From Pollenia angustigena (Eukaryota > Arthropoda > Insecta > Diptera > Polleniidae): a stretch of 64,000 nt of DNA. A program made the translations under genes and the position numbers. The DNA lies in assembly GCA_930367215.1 (NCBI GenBank), contig OV884059.1, forward strand, positions 35,641,882 to 35,705,881, read 5' to 3'. The notes below the pieces were generated by a model. That model had not been told where the DNA came from, did not search any database, and worked only from the letters and a program-made list of their open reading frames with translations. Below, piece after piece: positions 21,481-32,938 of this stretch; within the stretch, counting starts at the first letter, position 1, and every line of letters begins with the position of its first letter.

Positions 21481-22049
21481 AATAGTAGTAAAAAAAGTAC
21501 AATTGTACTTTATCATCCCTGCTCAGAAATAAACTACGAACGAAAAACAAAAAGAATTTTCGATTGCAGCAAAGTTCGTACTCCCCCGCTATTCTCTTTT
21601 CCCCTCCCTTCCATAAACTCAAGACTTTGCAAAGTAAACTTTGCCTGTCTAAAAGGGGACTAAGAAATTTTTTGTACGATGTGTTGGTAGATTAAAATAT
21701 AATTGCTTAATGGTTTTGTTATTTATTGAAAAAAGGTAAATTATGATTGAAAGGTGAGTTTTATAATTTGAGTGCAAAAATATAAAAAGGATTGAAAAAT
21801 TAACTAATGTTTTAAGAAAACATAACATACATAGTTAGTATTTATAAAAATATTTATAAACAACCATTTAAAGAATATAGGGAGTGATATTCTAAAGACA
21901 AAATGCAATGGGTGTTTGGACTAGTTGTTCAAAAATTAAGTTAAGGTACAAAAGTGCGTTTGTATTTTAAGAAATTTATTTACAACAGTCAAAGTATATT
22001 TTATAAGGGGAAACATTTTTATGTATGGGTGTGTAGATCATAGTTTTAA

Positions 22050-22242
22050 AGGCCCAAGTACATTGATCAAAATACTCATCAAGCATTGTGGTAGTTTTAG
22101 TGGACATGTGTTTGTATGCGTCACACCGACGATGCTGGATGGAATATTAAATAATTTAGATATGACGGCGAATATTACGTCAAGCACACGTACACGATGA
22201 ATTCGCCGGCTGGACAAGCATGTGACAAGTGTATTTGGGCCT
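22050..22242. mobile_element. Harbinger-type MITE, 193 bp
   Basis: The inverted ends are AGGCCCAAGTACA and, read inward from 22242, AGGCCCAAATACA. TAA flanks both sides (22047-22049 and 22243-22245). It is non-coding. The 3-bp TAA duplication suits PIF/Harbinger. Confidence 0.65.
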
Positions 22243-22442
22243 TAAGACCTATGCATTTTGTTTTAAGCTTGGCTCATTTAATTGTTGATGATAATGGATA
22301 AATTCAAAATAGAACAACCAATCGCGATATTGTAATAGAAGCTCAAAAAATAGGATGTAGTGTAAATGTAGGTAGGATGCTGCTTATATGGTCTGTTAGA
22401 GAAAAGAACATTTGAAGTAGTGATCAGTAGTAAAGGCTATGC

Positions 22443-22480
22443 AGATACATATGTATGTATGTATGTATGTATGTATGAAT
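22443..22480. repeat. (TATG)n microsatellite
   Basis: About seven units of 'tatg' near 22450-22477. The rest of 22250-22857 shows nothing else. Confidence 0.8.
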
Positions 22481-22857
22481 GTACATATGTCTATATATAA
22501 ATATTATTTTTTTATTTTATTTATTATTTTACTGCCCAAAATACTTATTTTCTGGAATTATTCTTCAAAATCCTTTTTTACGTGCATTTTGTATACCTTT
22601 ACATTTTTCATATTTTTGGGCAGCTTTAAAATATTTTCATACAAAACATCAAAGTTAGCCTGCACTCATAAAAATATATGGTGGACACTTTTTCACATAA
22701 ATATCCAATTTAAGCTGTTTTTAAAAATATAAATCGCAATTATTTTGTTTTTTTCCATAAATTTTTATGTTCTTTGTGAATTCTCATTGTTTTTGTTAAT
22801 GTTTCTTTTATATTAAATAAACATATGTACATACACGTATAAAATGATCTGTTATTT

Positions 22858-23570
22858 CCCAGCTAGCATAGGCTGTTTGTTAGACGATTTTGTTTAATAT
22901 ACAACTCCTAAAAGAAACTTCTGATGATTATCTGGCGAGTAACAAAAACATCTAAATCTTTTTTTAATTTATTTTTTTATTTATTTTTTGACACGCTCGT
23001 CTTTAAATCTTGGAATGAACCTTTTGGAACTCTCTGTAAGAGTCGTATAACAATTACTGATCTACCTAAATAAGACCGTTTTTGAAGTATGAAAATGCTA
23101 TTGCCAATACAATTTTAATAAAACAAACCGGCCTAACGATCTGTAAAACAGGATTTTCCGACAGGATGGTGTTGATTTCGCGACCTTAAGGTTTGTTTTA
23201 TAGAAATTGTATGAAAATTAGAAGTTTTGGCATGAAAAATACGCTTGATGCCCTTATTTAGGTAGCTCAGTCATACGACTGAGCATTTCACGAGTTGTAG
23301 AATAATACCTACATGAGTCTCATAAGACTCTTGGCATGCTTTTTGAAAGACTCGTTAGATAATCTCTACATACATCATAAACGATTCCCTTTACGATTGA
23401 TATAAGCGTTTTCGCTGCGTTATGGAAGAATCTCTCATAGGAATCAGCACGTGTAACAGTTTCTCCCGTGCGAGGAATTGTCTACCATTAAAAATAAGCT
23501 CGTCGACGATCAAAAACACTCCCTGTGAGATTCCCAGTAGACTCCTAGACAATTGAAAATGCTAGCTGGG
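22858..23570. mobile_element. Inverted-repeat element with CCCAGCTAGCA ends
   Basis: CCCAGCTAGCATA at 22858 and its inverse (ATGCTAGCTGGG) ending at 23570 bound 713 bp. Inside is a second inverted pair, CTGATCTACCTAAATAAG (23057) and its inverse ending 23270, i.e. a nested MITE of about 214 bp. No target duplication is clear beyond TT. No coding sequence. Confidence 0.5.
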
Positions 23571-23641
23571 TTGAAATAAAATTTAAAATTTATGTATTAA
23601 AAAATAATTTTTTTATTCTACTTTTAAATCAAACACTTTAC

Positions 23642-23771
23642 CTTAGCTGCACTTTTGTGCAGGTAACCACAATTGTGTACCTGCACATTAAGGCAGGTAA
23701 ATGCATTTAAGATAACTGCATTTTTGATTTACCTGCACAAAAAATCGTGCAAAGGAGATTGTACAGCTAAG
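23642..23771. repeat. Small inverted repeat (MITE-like)
   Basis: CTTAGCTGCAC at 23642 mirrors GTACAGCTAAG ending 23771, with internal 'gcaggtaa'/'ttacctgc' pairs that give a strongly foldable 130-bp unit. Family unknown. Confidence 0.4.
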
Positions 23772-24142
23772 TCAAAACTACTGTAGTTGTTAGCGACAAA
23801 GAAATCTTCAAAAATTGATATTGTGTATTGCGTTATACAAGTTCATTTAAAAAAAAAAAGATTTTTTAACTTTTCTTGTTTTTTATAAGTATTGTTGCTT
23901 TTTTTTTGTACCTATCATAAATATTTTTTAAGGTACAACATTTTTGTTTGCTATATGCACTTGCGTAGACATTTGTTAATTAAGCAATAATTATGACGCC
24001 AACATTAACCGAACCCAAATTTTCATGCAAGTAGCGATCCTTTTTTTTTTGAACTTCTTTTTGGCTTATTTTGTGCACTTGTGACCTTTTCATTTGTTGT
24101 TGCATATACAAATGACAAGCAAAGGCAACAACACCTTGTGAT

Positions 24143-25315
24143 TAGGGTTCCCAACTTTTTTTGTTGCAATTAAAGTACATTGATTATTAAAGGTTAAGAA
24201 AAAAAGTACATAGTATAAAAATAAAGTACAATTCATTTCTTTTTATTGCTATATTTAAAAAGTTTTTTTTATTGCTTTTCGCAAGTTCTATCAAACAATT
24301 ACACTGTACTAGAATTTGACACTTTTTTTTAAACAAGCCGGACAATTGGCGCTTTAGCCTAATTCGGGTACGCTGAATCCAATATCGGTTCAAAAACGGT
24401 TCAGTTTATTGAAATTACTAAAAAAAGACAAAAATCCGCAACAAAATTTCCTTTAAACGTTAAATTTTATTCTAACATGCGCAGTCGTTTTAGAAACATA
24501 ACTTTTTTTTTGGTAAAATAATTTTTAAGCAACATTTCAAAATTTTTGTTTGCTAAAAATTTATAAAAAAAATTACAGCTATGCTTCTAATTTTTTCCAG
24601 ACATATAAAAAACAAATCTATAAATGATTAAAATCTGTTAACAACTTTTGATTTTATTCACAAATGTCGAAAAATTTTAATTAATTTCAAAAAACGCAAT
24701 ATTTGCATGGGAACCGCCTTAAGAAGTAGTGATAAGGGACAAGTATGTCTCGAGAAATTGTTAAGGCGACTCCTTGGCTGTTATGGTACGTTTTCTTCAA
24801 TATATTTCTAGTCTGTATTAATCATTTTGTATGGGAGCCCCCTTAAGGAATGGAAATCTTGAAGTTTTGTTTTAAATGAAAGTTAAACGAGTCACTTTTG
24901 TGCTCCCGATCTAACATAGGGTCTTCACCTGACAATGTAAAAGCAGGCAGTAATTTAAAAGAGTTTTGCACTTGTGTTTAAAAAACAAGCAGTTATTGTA
25001 TTCAAAAAAACAAACAAGTGAATAGTGGTCTGATTTTTTTTTTTTGAAAAATTGTCCTGCCAATATAAAAAAACATCAAAAAATGGCCTGACTAATATTA
25101 ATTAGTTGTTCTTTAGTTTTTCTAAAAAAAAAAATTTTTCCAATAAGTATTATAATTTTATAACTAATATAACGTGAATCTATTTTGAATTCTAGATAAA
25201 TCTAATCATGCGAAATAAAGTATTTCCGCGTACTTTATTTTTCTCATAAAGTATAGAGTACAATTACTCGAAATAACGTACAATACTTTATTATAAAGTA
25301 CGGTTGGCAAGCCTA
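24143..25315. mobile_element. hAT-type non-autonomous element, 1.17 kb
   Basis: The ends are TAGGGTTCCCAAC on the left and, read inward from 25315, TAGGCTTGCCAAC. The exact 8-bp duplication CTTGTGAT is at 24135-24142 and 25316-25323. TAGGG-type ends with 8-bp duplications fit hAT. Both ends carry subterminal 'aaagtac' motifs. No transposase frame is visible; a 68-residue minus frame near the left end is spurious. Confidence 0.85.
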
Positions 25316-26020
25316 CTTGTGATATCATAGACACAAACGTATGCAAATTTATGATCTTTGCTTTTTTGTTGTTTTTTGGCGGAAAATAAAGGCTTATTTA
25401 TTTTTTCACTTGTTTTTTTTTACAACAGGAATAGGAAAAAAAGTATGAATAATTATGACGCCAACATTTACGCAGAAAAAGAATTGTACACACCATCTGA
25501 GGCAAGTGATGCGCATATGTATGCATGAAGATCCTTTTGTATAGAAGAGCGCACATAAATGTAATCAAATTATTAAATAAAACTGAACCTGAGCATATCC
25601 TGTCTCTCGTTATTAAGCGACACGTTTGTTTTATAAGAAACATATTTTTATCTACACACAAAACAATAATCTAAGTAATTTTACCAAGGCCTGCATAGAT
25701 AACTTATTTTTATATAAGCTCAAAAAAACAAGTTTAATTACCTAACTTAATTGGTAATTAGTACAATAAAAATTGCCTAAAATGTTTGTTAATACTACTT
25801 ATTGAATTAGGTATATTAGATATATCTTCTTCGATTTTATTTTGTTGTCAGTTGGAAATATATTTTTTAATAAATTTAATTAAAACAGAGGCAAGGTAAA
25901 ATTCTTTTATTACGGAAATCTTAATAAAAAATTAAATTTTAGGGTTTTTTGCTTTCGATTTCCAGAACACCCCTGAATATATAACAGGTCAACCTAAACA
26001 AATGGGGCAAACGTTTTTTA

Positions 26021-26418
26021 AGGCAGAATTAGTCTTTACTTTCTGTTCTGGTACGAATCAGCTGATTTGTTTTTGTTATTAAAAACCTATGCAATTGATT
26101 AGTTTTTCTGTTAGGTTGCGGTTCAGTTTGTGAAAATCAAAAACTTGTTAAGTAATTGTAAGTGACAGCAAAATAAATATTAAAAAATACATATTTTTAT
26201 ATTGAAATAAAATGTTTTTTTGATTTTAAGGATTCATAAAATTTATTTTTTCAAATTTATGTGCATTAAAGTTATTAAATTAAAACAATGGCCGGCGCAA
26301 AACTAATAAATTTGTCATAAATGGCAGATAAGTTACTACAGAAAAAGTAACTATTACAATTTCGTAACAGAACGGCACGGAACAGAACAGAAACAGAAAG
26401 TAAAGACTAACTGAGCCT
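26021..26418. mobile_element. Harbinger-type MITE, 398 bp
   Basis: The inverted ends share AGTCTTTACTTTCTGTT (left, from 26030) with their mirror near 26390-26408. The outermost bases are AGGC/GCCT. TTA flanks both ends (26018-26020 and 26419-26421). Non-coding. Confidence 0.65.
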
Positions 26419-26750
26419 TTAGATGAGAAAAATATGCTGCTGATTCATTTTAAATAAAAAACTGATATTTACTGATCAGTAAATCAGATTTTTCAGCTGT
26501 CCGATATTGTATTTGCGCTATAATTTGTTTTATGTAAATTGTATTAAAATGAGTTTTGTACATAAAAAATCTTACAGATTTTATATACATATGTATGATG
26601 GCTTGTAACAGAAACAAATCTATCAATAATTTCCCTAAAAAGAAAAAGGTTTTTTTTACATTCTCAATATAAGCCCGAAATTTTTTTTTTAAACTAATTT
26701 GAGACTAGAACCCCAAATCTGGTAGCCCTGCTTTAGTCAACTGTTTTATA

Positions 26751-26886
26751 CAAGGCGAATTCATATATATATTAATTCGCCTTGTTTTTGACATTACATG
26801 ACCGAAAAATAAAAACAAAATACATGTTGTTTTTTGTGTTGTTGACTTGTTGTAGTCTCGCCGCCACCTGAAGTAAATTCGCCTTG
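26751..26886. repeat. Cluster of P-like terminal motifs CAAGGCGAATT
   Basis: CAAGGCGAATTC at 26751 is mirrored by GAATTCGCCTTG-like sequence ending 26784 (a hairpin around an AT run), and a third copy ends at 26886. The motif equals the first 11-12 bases of the TIR of the P-superfamily element at 56279-61388. It is probably a solo-end or MITE relic. The rest of 26890-28850 is gene-free AT-rich DNA. Confidence 0.5.
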
Positions 26887-28994
26887 AACAGAGGCAATCG
26901 TTCGGTAAAATTGCTTTATAAAACGGAATTACTGCAGAGCTATTTAAATAAAGGATCAGTCGTTAGAAATTCTTATAAAGTAACGAGATCATTAATTTCA
27001 AATTAAAAGTTTAATATTGAATTACCAATTTCAATTCTTCTTCTATCGGGATACCTTTCTCTATAATTTGGTCTTTGATCCCATACACCTTATTGACTGA
27101 CAAAGGTGAGATCCCTGTTGGTATTCATTATCAATATTTAGAATAATTTGATACATTTTTGGTTGTACCACGTTTTATTGGCACATTTGCACGAGTCGTG
27201 TTATTACACTGGTACATTGTTACTAATAAAAAGAATTATTCATCTTGTAACTAATTAAAATTGTTTTTAAAGTTTTATGCCATGTGCACTTTGCATAAAC
27301 CTAATTATTCCATTTAAGAGGCAATGTATTCCTTAGTTCCTTCTACTGGTCTAGTTTAATGTCGTGATGAAATCGAAGATTAGAGTCCTTCTAAAGCGAA
27401 TCTACTTGAAGAAGCTTCAGATAAATATGGCAAAGATTTTAATGATGTAAGACAAAATTTCGTAAGTAATTAAAGCACAATTCATAACGAATTAATTTAA
27501 CTTGTCACCTCTGTATTTCAAGGGCGCCGTGCCCATGGAATAGTGGCAATGTGCTTGTAGTCGTTTGTATGAAACTGCAGTTTTTTTAGAATGAAATATG
27601 TATACATACATATTAGGGTGGGTCAGTTTTTTTGCCCACCAAGCGTATAGCAAAATCGTAATCTACGGAAAATTCTGAGAACTTTTCCGAAAGAAACCAT
27701 GGTTCGATAATCAAAATCGAGCTTCCGGTTTTTGACTTGAAAGTTTGGTGCTCAGAAAATCTGAAAAATATAATACTTTTTTGGAAATATTTATTGAAAT
27801 TGGTGAATAGTTTGCCTGTAGCGCTGAAAGAGAGCTTTTTTAAAAGAAAATTCTCTCAGCTTTATATATCTGTGCTCATTTTTAGAAAAATCTGTACATC
27901 AATAATTGGTTAAGAGGTTTTTGTCAAAATAATCTAGTCAAGCTGATAAGAAACCTTAAACTGTTACAATTTTGATACATAAAAGTTAAATAAAATAATT
28001 TAACTAAATTTTAATTCAAAGTTGATTAAAATAAAATAGTTCTGCGGCATTTTGTCAAAACATCTTAAGTGGAGATAAGAGAGCAAAAAAGATTTAAAAA
28101 AAACTCGGTGAAAAAAGCATTTTTGTTAAAAAATAACATAAACCGAAATTAAAAAAAAAATTTTGTTCATAATACAAAATTTAAAAACTTAAGCAAAAAT
28201 GTTTTCAATGAAAATTCGTACGATTAACACCACTTTTTTAACTTTTTAATTTTGATTTAAGATGTATGCTAAAATGCCATAGAATTGATTAATCAAAACT
28301 TAATCAAACGAAAATTTCTGTAAATAAAATTTAAGAAAAAACTGAAAATAAAAAAAATAAATATTTTTATTATTCTAGTTTGTATTGAAACGCAATTTTT
28401 TGGAAAATTCACAACTTAAAAAAAGGAACCGATTAAAATAAAAAATTTATAAAAAAATACTGGCCAAGCCGGGGGTAAATAAATTTAGTTTCGGCCTATA
28501 GCTGCAATTTACATACAATATCTTTTTTGCTATCCATTCGTGGCATTCTGTTGCGGCTTTTAGTAGTAACTGCCAAAATATCATCTCGATTACATTCTAT
28601 GGCACGTGGGAAACATTGGTAACAATTGTACAAATCGCTCAGTTCCCTGAATATGTGCCGGTAACCCTAGATCAGTAAACGGTAGATGCTTGTAGTAAAT
28701 GGCGGCTCAGACAAATTGTTATCGTCCATTTCCAATTTAAAAAATTGTATTAGCTATAAAAACATAAATCTCTGAAATACAATTGGGCACTTTACAAGTT
28801 ACAATTAGAAATTTTTTAAGTTAAATTGGAAATTTCTGAAATACAACGAAACTTTCGACAGTGCTGCCAACTCATAATACCAAATTAAGATTCGATAGTC
28901 GATGTTCGATAGCCAGCGAAAATCGTTTATCGAATGTAACTCATAATAGGGGCCTATGACTAATATATTAGTTTTTTTAAACCCTGGTGTAAAT

Positions 28995-29251
28995 GATATA
29001 ATTTGACCAGTAACTATATTAAATGTATAATTGACATTTTCAGAACAATGTGCATCAGAATATGTGGACGAAAAAAAGTCTGCAAATAAATCACTGATTT
29101 CCTTTTCATCATGTGTTTCGGTACCCATATATTTCATGGCCTTTGGTGCGCCAGATATCTTTCTTTTCGAATTTACAAATTTTTAGAATGAGTTTAGATC
29201 GTGTTTTAAGTTGTTTTTTATTTTAATCAAATAATCGTTATATAATTTAGC
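28995..29251 (-). pseudogene. LINE ORF2 segment between endonuclease and RT
   Basis: Minus strand: KFVNSKRKISGAPKAM, then KEISDLFADFFSSTYSD, the conserved stretch just upstream of the RT in jockey/CR1-type ORF2. Reading continues past 28995 into the LINE part on the other side of the 25.7-kb insertion, and in the other direction through the hAT-type insertion at 29259. One in-frame stop is seen before KFVNSK. Confidence 0.8.
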
Positions 29252-29258
29252 ATTAAGC

Positions 29259-29894
29259 TAAGGCGACCAGATTTTGAAAATAAAAATAGAGGACATGAAG
29301 AAAAAAAGTAAAAAATATTTTTGACTTCAAGATTTTTAACTTATATTACAGACAAATTTTCATATTGTCGGCTTAATATGCAAACCTGCTAAATCCACTT
29401 TTTAAGTAAATTGAGATTTTGATTCCGTTGGGTAGAGAAAAATATGCCTCGTGGACCAGCAATTTGAGCATTGAAGTGTGTCAAATCAACTATATTTTTT
29501 GTTTCCTCTCAAGCATTTGTTGAAAGGGAGTTAGCAGGTTTGGATATTAAGCAGACGATATATAAAAATTTACATTTAAAAATAACGAAACTTAAAAATG
29601 CATTAGAGTTACTTATTCAAAATTGTATACTGCAAGTGTATGAGAGTTCAGTAGGAACAAGCATGGCACGACATTTACCATACGATTTGACAGAAAAGAC
29701 CAGTGATCGCCGTGAAATAAAATTTATTTTAATTTATAAAAATAAAATCAAATATTGGTCATACTTTAAAAAAAAAGAGGACAAAGATGACAGATTATGA
29801 AAAAAAGATGATAAAAGAGGACACAAATTTTATAGAGGACAGCCAGTTAAAATAGATGATTGTCCTCTAAAAAAGAGTACGTATGGTCGCCTTA
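29259..29894. mobile_element. hAT-type non-autonomous element in the LINE, 636 bp
   Basis: Perfect 11-bp inverted ends TAAGGCGACCA/TGGTCGCCTTA. ATTAAGC is duplicated at 29252-29258 and 29895-29901 (7 bp visible; one edge base may have been lost from an 8-bp duplication). The LINE frame is restored by removing it. Subterminal 'agaggaca' motifs occur at both ends. An internal 110-codon plus-strand frame (29471-29800, including VKSTIFFVSSQ and KNALELLIQNC) has no recognised domain. Confidence 0.8.
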
Positions 29895-29901
29895 ATTAAG
29901 C

Positions 29902-31106
29902 AAATTATATTTTGCACGAAGGACGTAATACTTGCTATAATCGCAGTGGGATCCAAATTTCTTATATTTTTGTAAGTCTTATTTTTTGAGTTTTATAACG
30001 AATAGTGAAAATTTTGGTATACATTCATTCATACTTATATTGTTTTATTGTACTGTAAAAATTATTAATCATTTTATCGATTGTTTCTGGTGCGCCAATG
30101 CGAATGGATAACAATTGAAACCAATTTGTGTTAAATAAAAGGTTTTGTAGGTCGGTGTAATTTGCCCTTTTAAAACAAAACACCTTTTCTTTTTTATGAA
30201 AGTTGCAACTTATTTCAATTGAAGGGTGATAACGATCTTCTGGGAGTGTAATAGGATCAACACGATTTATTGTACATTCCTTAGCCTCATTAACAAATAC
30301 CAGGTCAAGTAATTTGTCATATATATTGTAGACGCCATTTACCTGATGTAGACATAAATTTGTAATGTTGCCGAATATATTATCGCTAATGTTATCAGAA
30401 CAATTTGGAATGTAAGTTTTACTTTCTGTGCAAAAATGCCAGGTAATCTGAGGTATATTAAATCGCCAAGGACTAACATAAAATCACCTGAACTGATTTT
30501 TGGAGGCCACTAGTTCCATTGCCAAAATGTGTTGTTGATAAGTTATTATATCTGATTGAGGTGGGATATAAGAACATGTAATATATATTTTAATGTTTTT
30601 TACTTTTACTAACACTGCAATAAATTCAATTTAACTTGTTAAGTTTAATATTAGTTCTTCAGTTGGAAATTTATTTAAGACAGCTATTAAAACTCCACCG
30701 CCAGTAGTAACTGTAGTTCTATCGCGCCGGAATACATGAAAATTATTGCAAACAATTTCGGTATTTAGTGCCGGTTCACACACGTCAAGTTTGACTCATC
30801 TTGAGTTTTTAGGAGAGAGGGGAAAAGAAATGGCATTCTCTTTTCCCTTCTCTCCTTAAAGATCAAGACTTGAAGAGTCAAACTTGACGTGTGTGAACCA
30901 GCACTTAATAAAGTATTATTTAGCCAAGTCTCAGTAAGACAAATAATGTGGTAATTGAAGTTAAAACTATTGACATATAATTTGCAGCATTTAGTCCTCA
31001 TTCCACGTACGTTTTGGTATATAATAATGAGTTGGTCATCGGGAGCTTCAGTTAGTTTTTTTAATATATTAATTGCTGTTTCGGCAAATAAGCCACATTC
31101 ATTGGA
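29902..31106 (-). pseudogene. LINE ORF2 endonuclease domain (decayed)
   Basis: Minus strand. Near the start, LIIIYQNVRGMRTK. Then IICLTETWLNNTLL, where the frame is cut by a 137-bp MITE. On the other side it resumes with RRDRTTVTTGGGVLIAV, EFIAVLVKVKNIKIYITCSYIPP and later DRYHPSIEI. These are hallmarks of the apurinic-like endonuclease of jockey/CR1-type LINEs (QNVRG, TETWL, RxDR..GGGV, YiPP, SDH-like box). Several stops and frameshifts are present. It joins ORF1 remnants beyond the Transib insertion at 31112. Confidence 0.85.
30768..30904. mobile_element. Palindromic Harbinger-type MITE, 137 bp, in the LINE
   Basis: GTGCCGGTTCACACACGTCA on the left and, read inward from 30904, GTGCTGGTTCACACACGTCA. 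The two halves form an almost complete hairpin. TTA is duplicated (30765-30767 and 30905-30907). A second copy lies at 35862. The LINE endonuclease reading is exact on both sides once it is removed. Confidence 0.85.
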
Positions 31107-31111
31107 CGCCG
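31107..31111. repeat. Target-site duplication CGCCG (left) of the Transib-type element
   Basis: CGCCG immediately before CACTGTG is repeated at 34286-34290, immediately after the right end. The sequence fits the CGNCG preference of Transib. Confidence 0.88.
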
Positions 31112-32000
31112 CACTGTGGCTGAAAATTGAATTTCATCGGCCAAAAGTCCAATTTTTTGTCATCGTCGATTTCAAAAATTTTAATGCCATTCGATAGCAA
31201 ACATATTAGAACTAAGGTATCCAAAAAACTAGATGGAAACAAATATTTTATGTTGGTTTAGAAAAAAATTAATTTTTGTAAATTTGATCAGAACTAAATT
31301 ATGATTCCTCGCAAACCGTCATCAATAATTGGTCGAAATTTTGTTTGTTATATTAGTGGGATAGTAGTCTTTAAGAAGTGGTTAATTACATTACTGTATC
31401 ATTTATACCTGATGTGTTATTAAATGTTTCCCCAGGTTCTATATTTTCGTTAAATCTGAATTTTAGAGGAGTAGAACTTGTTAGGGTCAAAATGGGTTAA
31501 AGAGATTTTAGTACCATCAGAAAGCTGAAAGCGTCCTCTTTAACCCCATATATACTTATGCAATTGTTTGGAACTGTCTGTTGAACACTTTTTTTATTTT
31601 AATGAAATAACTCGCAACATTTTTGTTTGCTCTTTTTATTTAAGCTGCTCATATGACTTTTAAAAAATTCACCAAAAATATATTTATGGATTGCAAAAAA
31701 AAAATTAAGCTAAAGCTGAATTACAAAAAATATGCTTAAATGTTTAGGTTATCTCCTTTGCCTTTGCAGAAATACGGATAAAACGGTTTTTTTGGCTTGA
31801 TTTTATAACGGTTTTTCTAGTTTTTTAATCGGGTGGATTATGTTTTATGTCAAACTGTTATCAATAGTGGGTTCAACACTTTTTATATTGGTAGTAAAAC
31901 AGTCTTTAAACAATGAAAAAATGAATAAAGATTACATATTGTATAGGGAGCACAATACCAGAAAAATGTCACGAGATTTTACAAACGAAGATCTGTTTGT

Positions 32001-32937
32001 ATCAAAGTTATTTTCGGGAATACAAAGTTTATTATTAATACGATCTTCGTATGACGTGCTAAATTCCCAGTTTCTCATATTTGATAAATACACTGAAATT
32101 TATTGTTGAGGGAAAGCAAGCCTCTATGCGCATTTCGCCGGTTGCTTACACCAGCTCATCAGGAAACCTTTTCCAAAGATTTAAGAAAAGCCAAAAATAT
32201 TAAACAAATAAAACCTTAAGCGAATAAGAGTTATAAACACTCTAAGTCTTACCTGTAACAATATCAAAGCTTAAACAAAACACCAACAATAAACAGTGAG
32301 TTTATCTTTTCTTACATCCCCCTACAATTGGTTGGGTTCTTTCCGACTCGAATTGTAGTTGTAAGTGGGTTAAAAGAAAAAACAAACCGCTTCATTCTAT
32401 TGTCTTCGTAAGAAAACAACGAACTAAACCAATTTGCCAATTCAGTTTTATGCACGGGCACATGCAATTATATTATCAAAGTTATTTTCGGGAATACAAA
32501 GTTTATTATTAATACGATCTTCGTATGACGTGCTAAATTCCCAGTTTCTCATATTTGATAAATACACTGAAATTTATTGTTGAGGGAAAGCAAGCCTCTA
32601 TGCGCATTTCGCCGGTTGCTTACACCAGCTCATCAGAAAACCTTTTCCAAAGATTTTAGAAAAGCCAAAAATATTAAACAAATAAAACCTTAAGCGAATA
32701 AGAGTTATAAACACTCTAAGTCTTACCTGTAACAATATCAAAGCTTAAACAAAACACCAACAATAAACAGTGAGTTTATCTTTTCTTACATCCCCCTACA
32801 ATTGGTTGGGTTCTTTCCGACTCGAATTGTAGTTGTAAGTGGGTTTAAAGAAAAAACAAAATTAAAAAACAAACCACTTCATTCTATTGTCTTCGGAAGA
32901 AAACAACGAACTAAACCAATTTGCCAATTCAGTTTGA
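32001..32937 (+). repeat. Tandem duplication of a P-like terminal region
   Basis: Two direct copies (from 32001 and from 32475, offset 474 bp) are nearly identical over about 450 bp, with a 12-bp indel ('caaaattaaaaa') and scattered differences. Each includes 'gaaatttattgttgaggg', 'tatgcgcatttcgccggttg' and 'acaataaacagtgagttta'. The same sequence, in opposite orientation, forms the 3' terminal region of the P-like remnant at 37385-38660. Confidence 0.75.
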
Positions 32938-32938
32938 T

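Larger units (their letters stand above)
3922..21521. mobile_element. hAT-like element inside the MITE, itself filled with insertions
   Basis: Left end CAGGGTTGATAAA at 3922. Right end, read inward from 21521, CAGGGATGATAAAGTAC. The flanking octamers TTCAGATA and CTCAGAAA agree at 6 of 8 positions, as expected for an old hAT duplication. Its own sequence is confined to the flanks (3922 to about 4143 and about 20741-21521). The middle holds two satellite foldback structures, another hAT-like element and a gypsy-type retrotransposon. No transposase is seen. Evidence is weaker than for the outer hAT because the duplication is imperfect. Confidence 0.5.
3787..21660. mobile_element. Harbinger-type MITE split by a later insertion
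   Basis: The inverted ends share about 40 bp: GTCCCCTTATAGACAGGC on the left, and GTCCCCTTTTAGACAGGC read inward from 21660. Both are followed by an AAAGTTTACTTTGCAAAG motif. TAA flanks both ends (3784-3786 and 21661-21663). The sequence resembles the termini of the small MITEs at 30768 and 35862 (same spacing and a shared CAAGTCTTGAG core). Without the hAT-like insert at 3922-21521 the element would be only about 270 bp, a normal MITE size. The 3-bp TWA duplication and palindromic ends suit PIF/Harbinger; the family assignment is inference. Confidence 0.72.
3285..28986. mobile_element. hAT-type element, 25.7 kb with nested insertions
   Basis: The left end CAGGGTTTAAAAA is matched exactly by the inverted right end (TTTTTAAACCCTG, ending 28986). 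An 8-bp duplication GTGTAAAT flanks it, and the site is inside a LINE ORF whose frame is restored when the insert is removed. TIRs starting CAGGG with 8-bp duplications are the hallmark of the hAT superfamily. Most of the length comes from later insertions: a Harbinger-type MITE with everything inside it (3787-21660), a 193-bp MITE, a 1.17-kb hAT-like element and others. The host element's own sequence (3285-3786, then discontinuous parts of 21664-28986) has no recognisable transposase, so it was probably non-autonomous. The rest of 27000-28850 is AT-rich without genes. Confidence 0.85.

Noticed and set aside
26700..26735. 'ctggtagccctg' as the right end of a further hAT element
   Set aside because: No left partner with matching CAGGGCTACCAG and no duplication could be found.
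27380..27470. Possible short exon (frame with EEASDKYGKDFNDVRQNF)
   Set aside because: It is protein-like but only about 24 codons, without a start or clear splice partners, so it is too short to support.
27615..28680. hAT element with TAGGGTGGGTCAG and TAGGGTTACCGG ends
   Set aside because: The ends share only TAGGGT and the flanking octamers do not match.
3285..28986. A single giant autonomous transposon with cargo genes
   Set aside because: The length is explained by nested insertions with their own termini and duplications, and no transposase or cargo gene belongs to the outer element.
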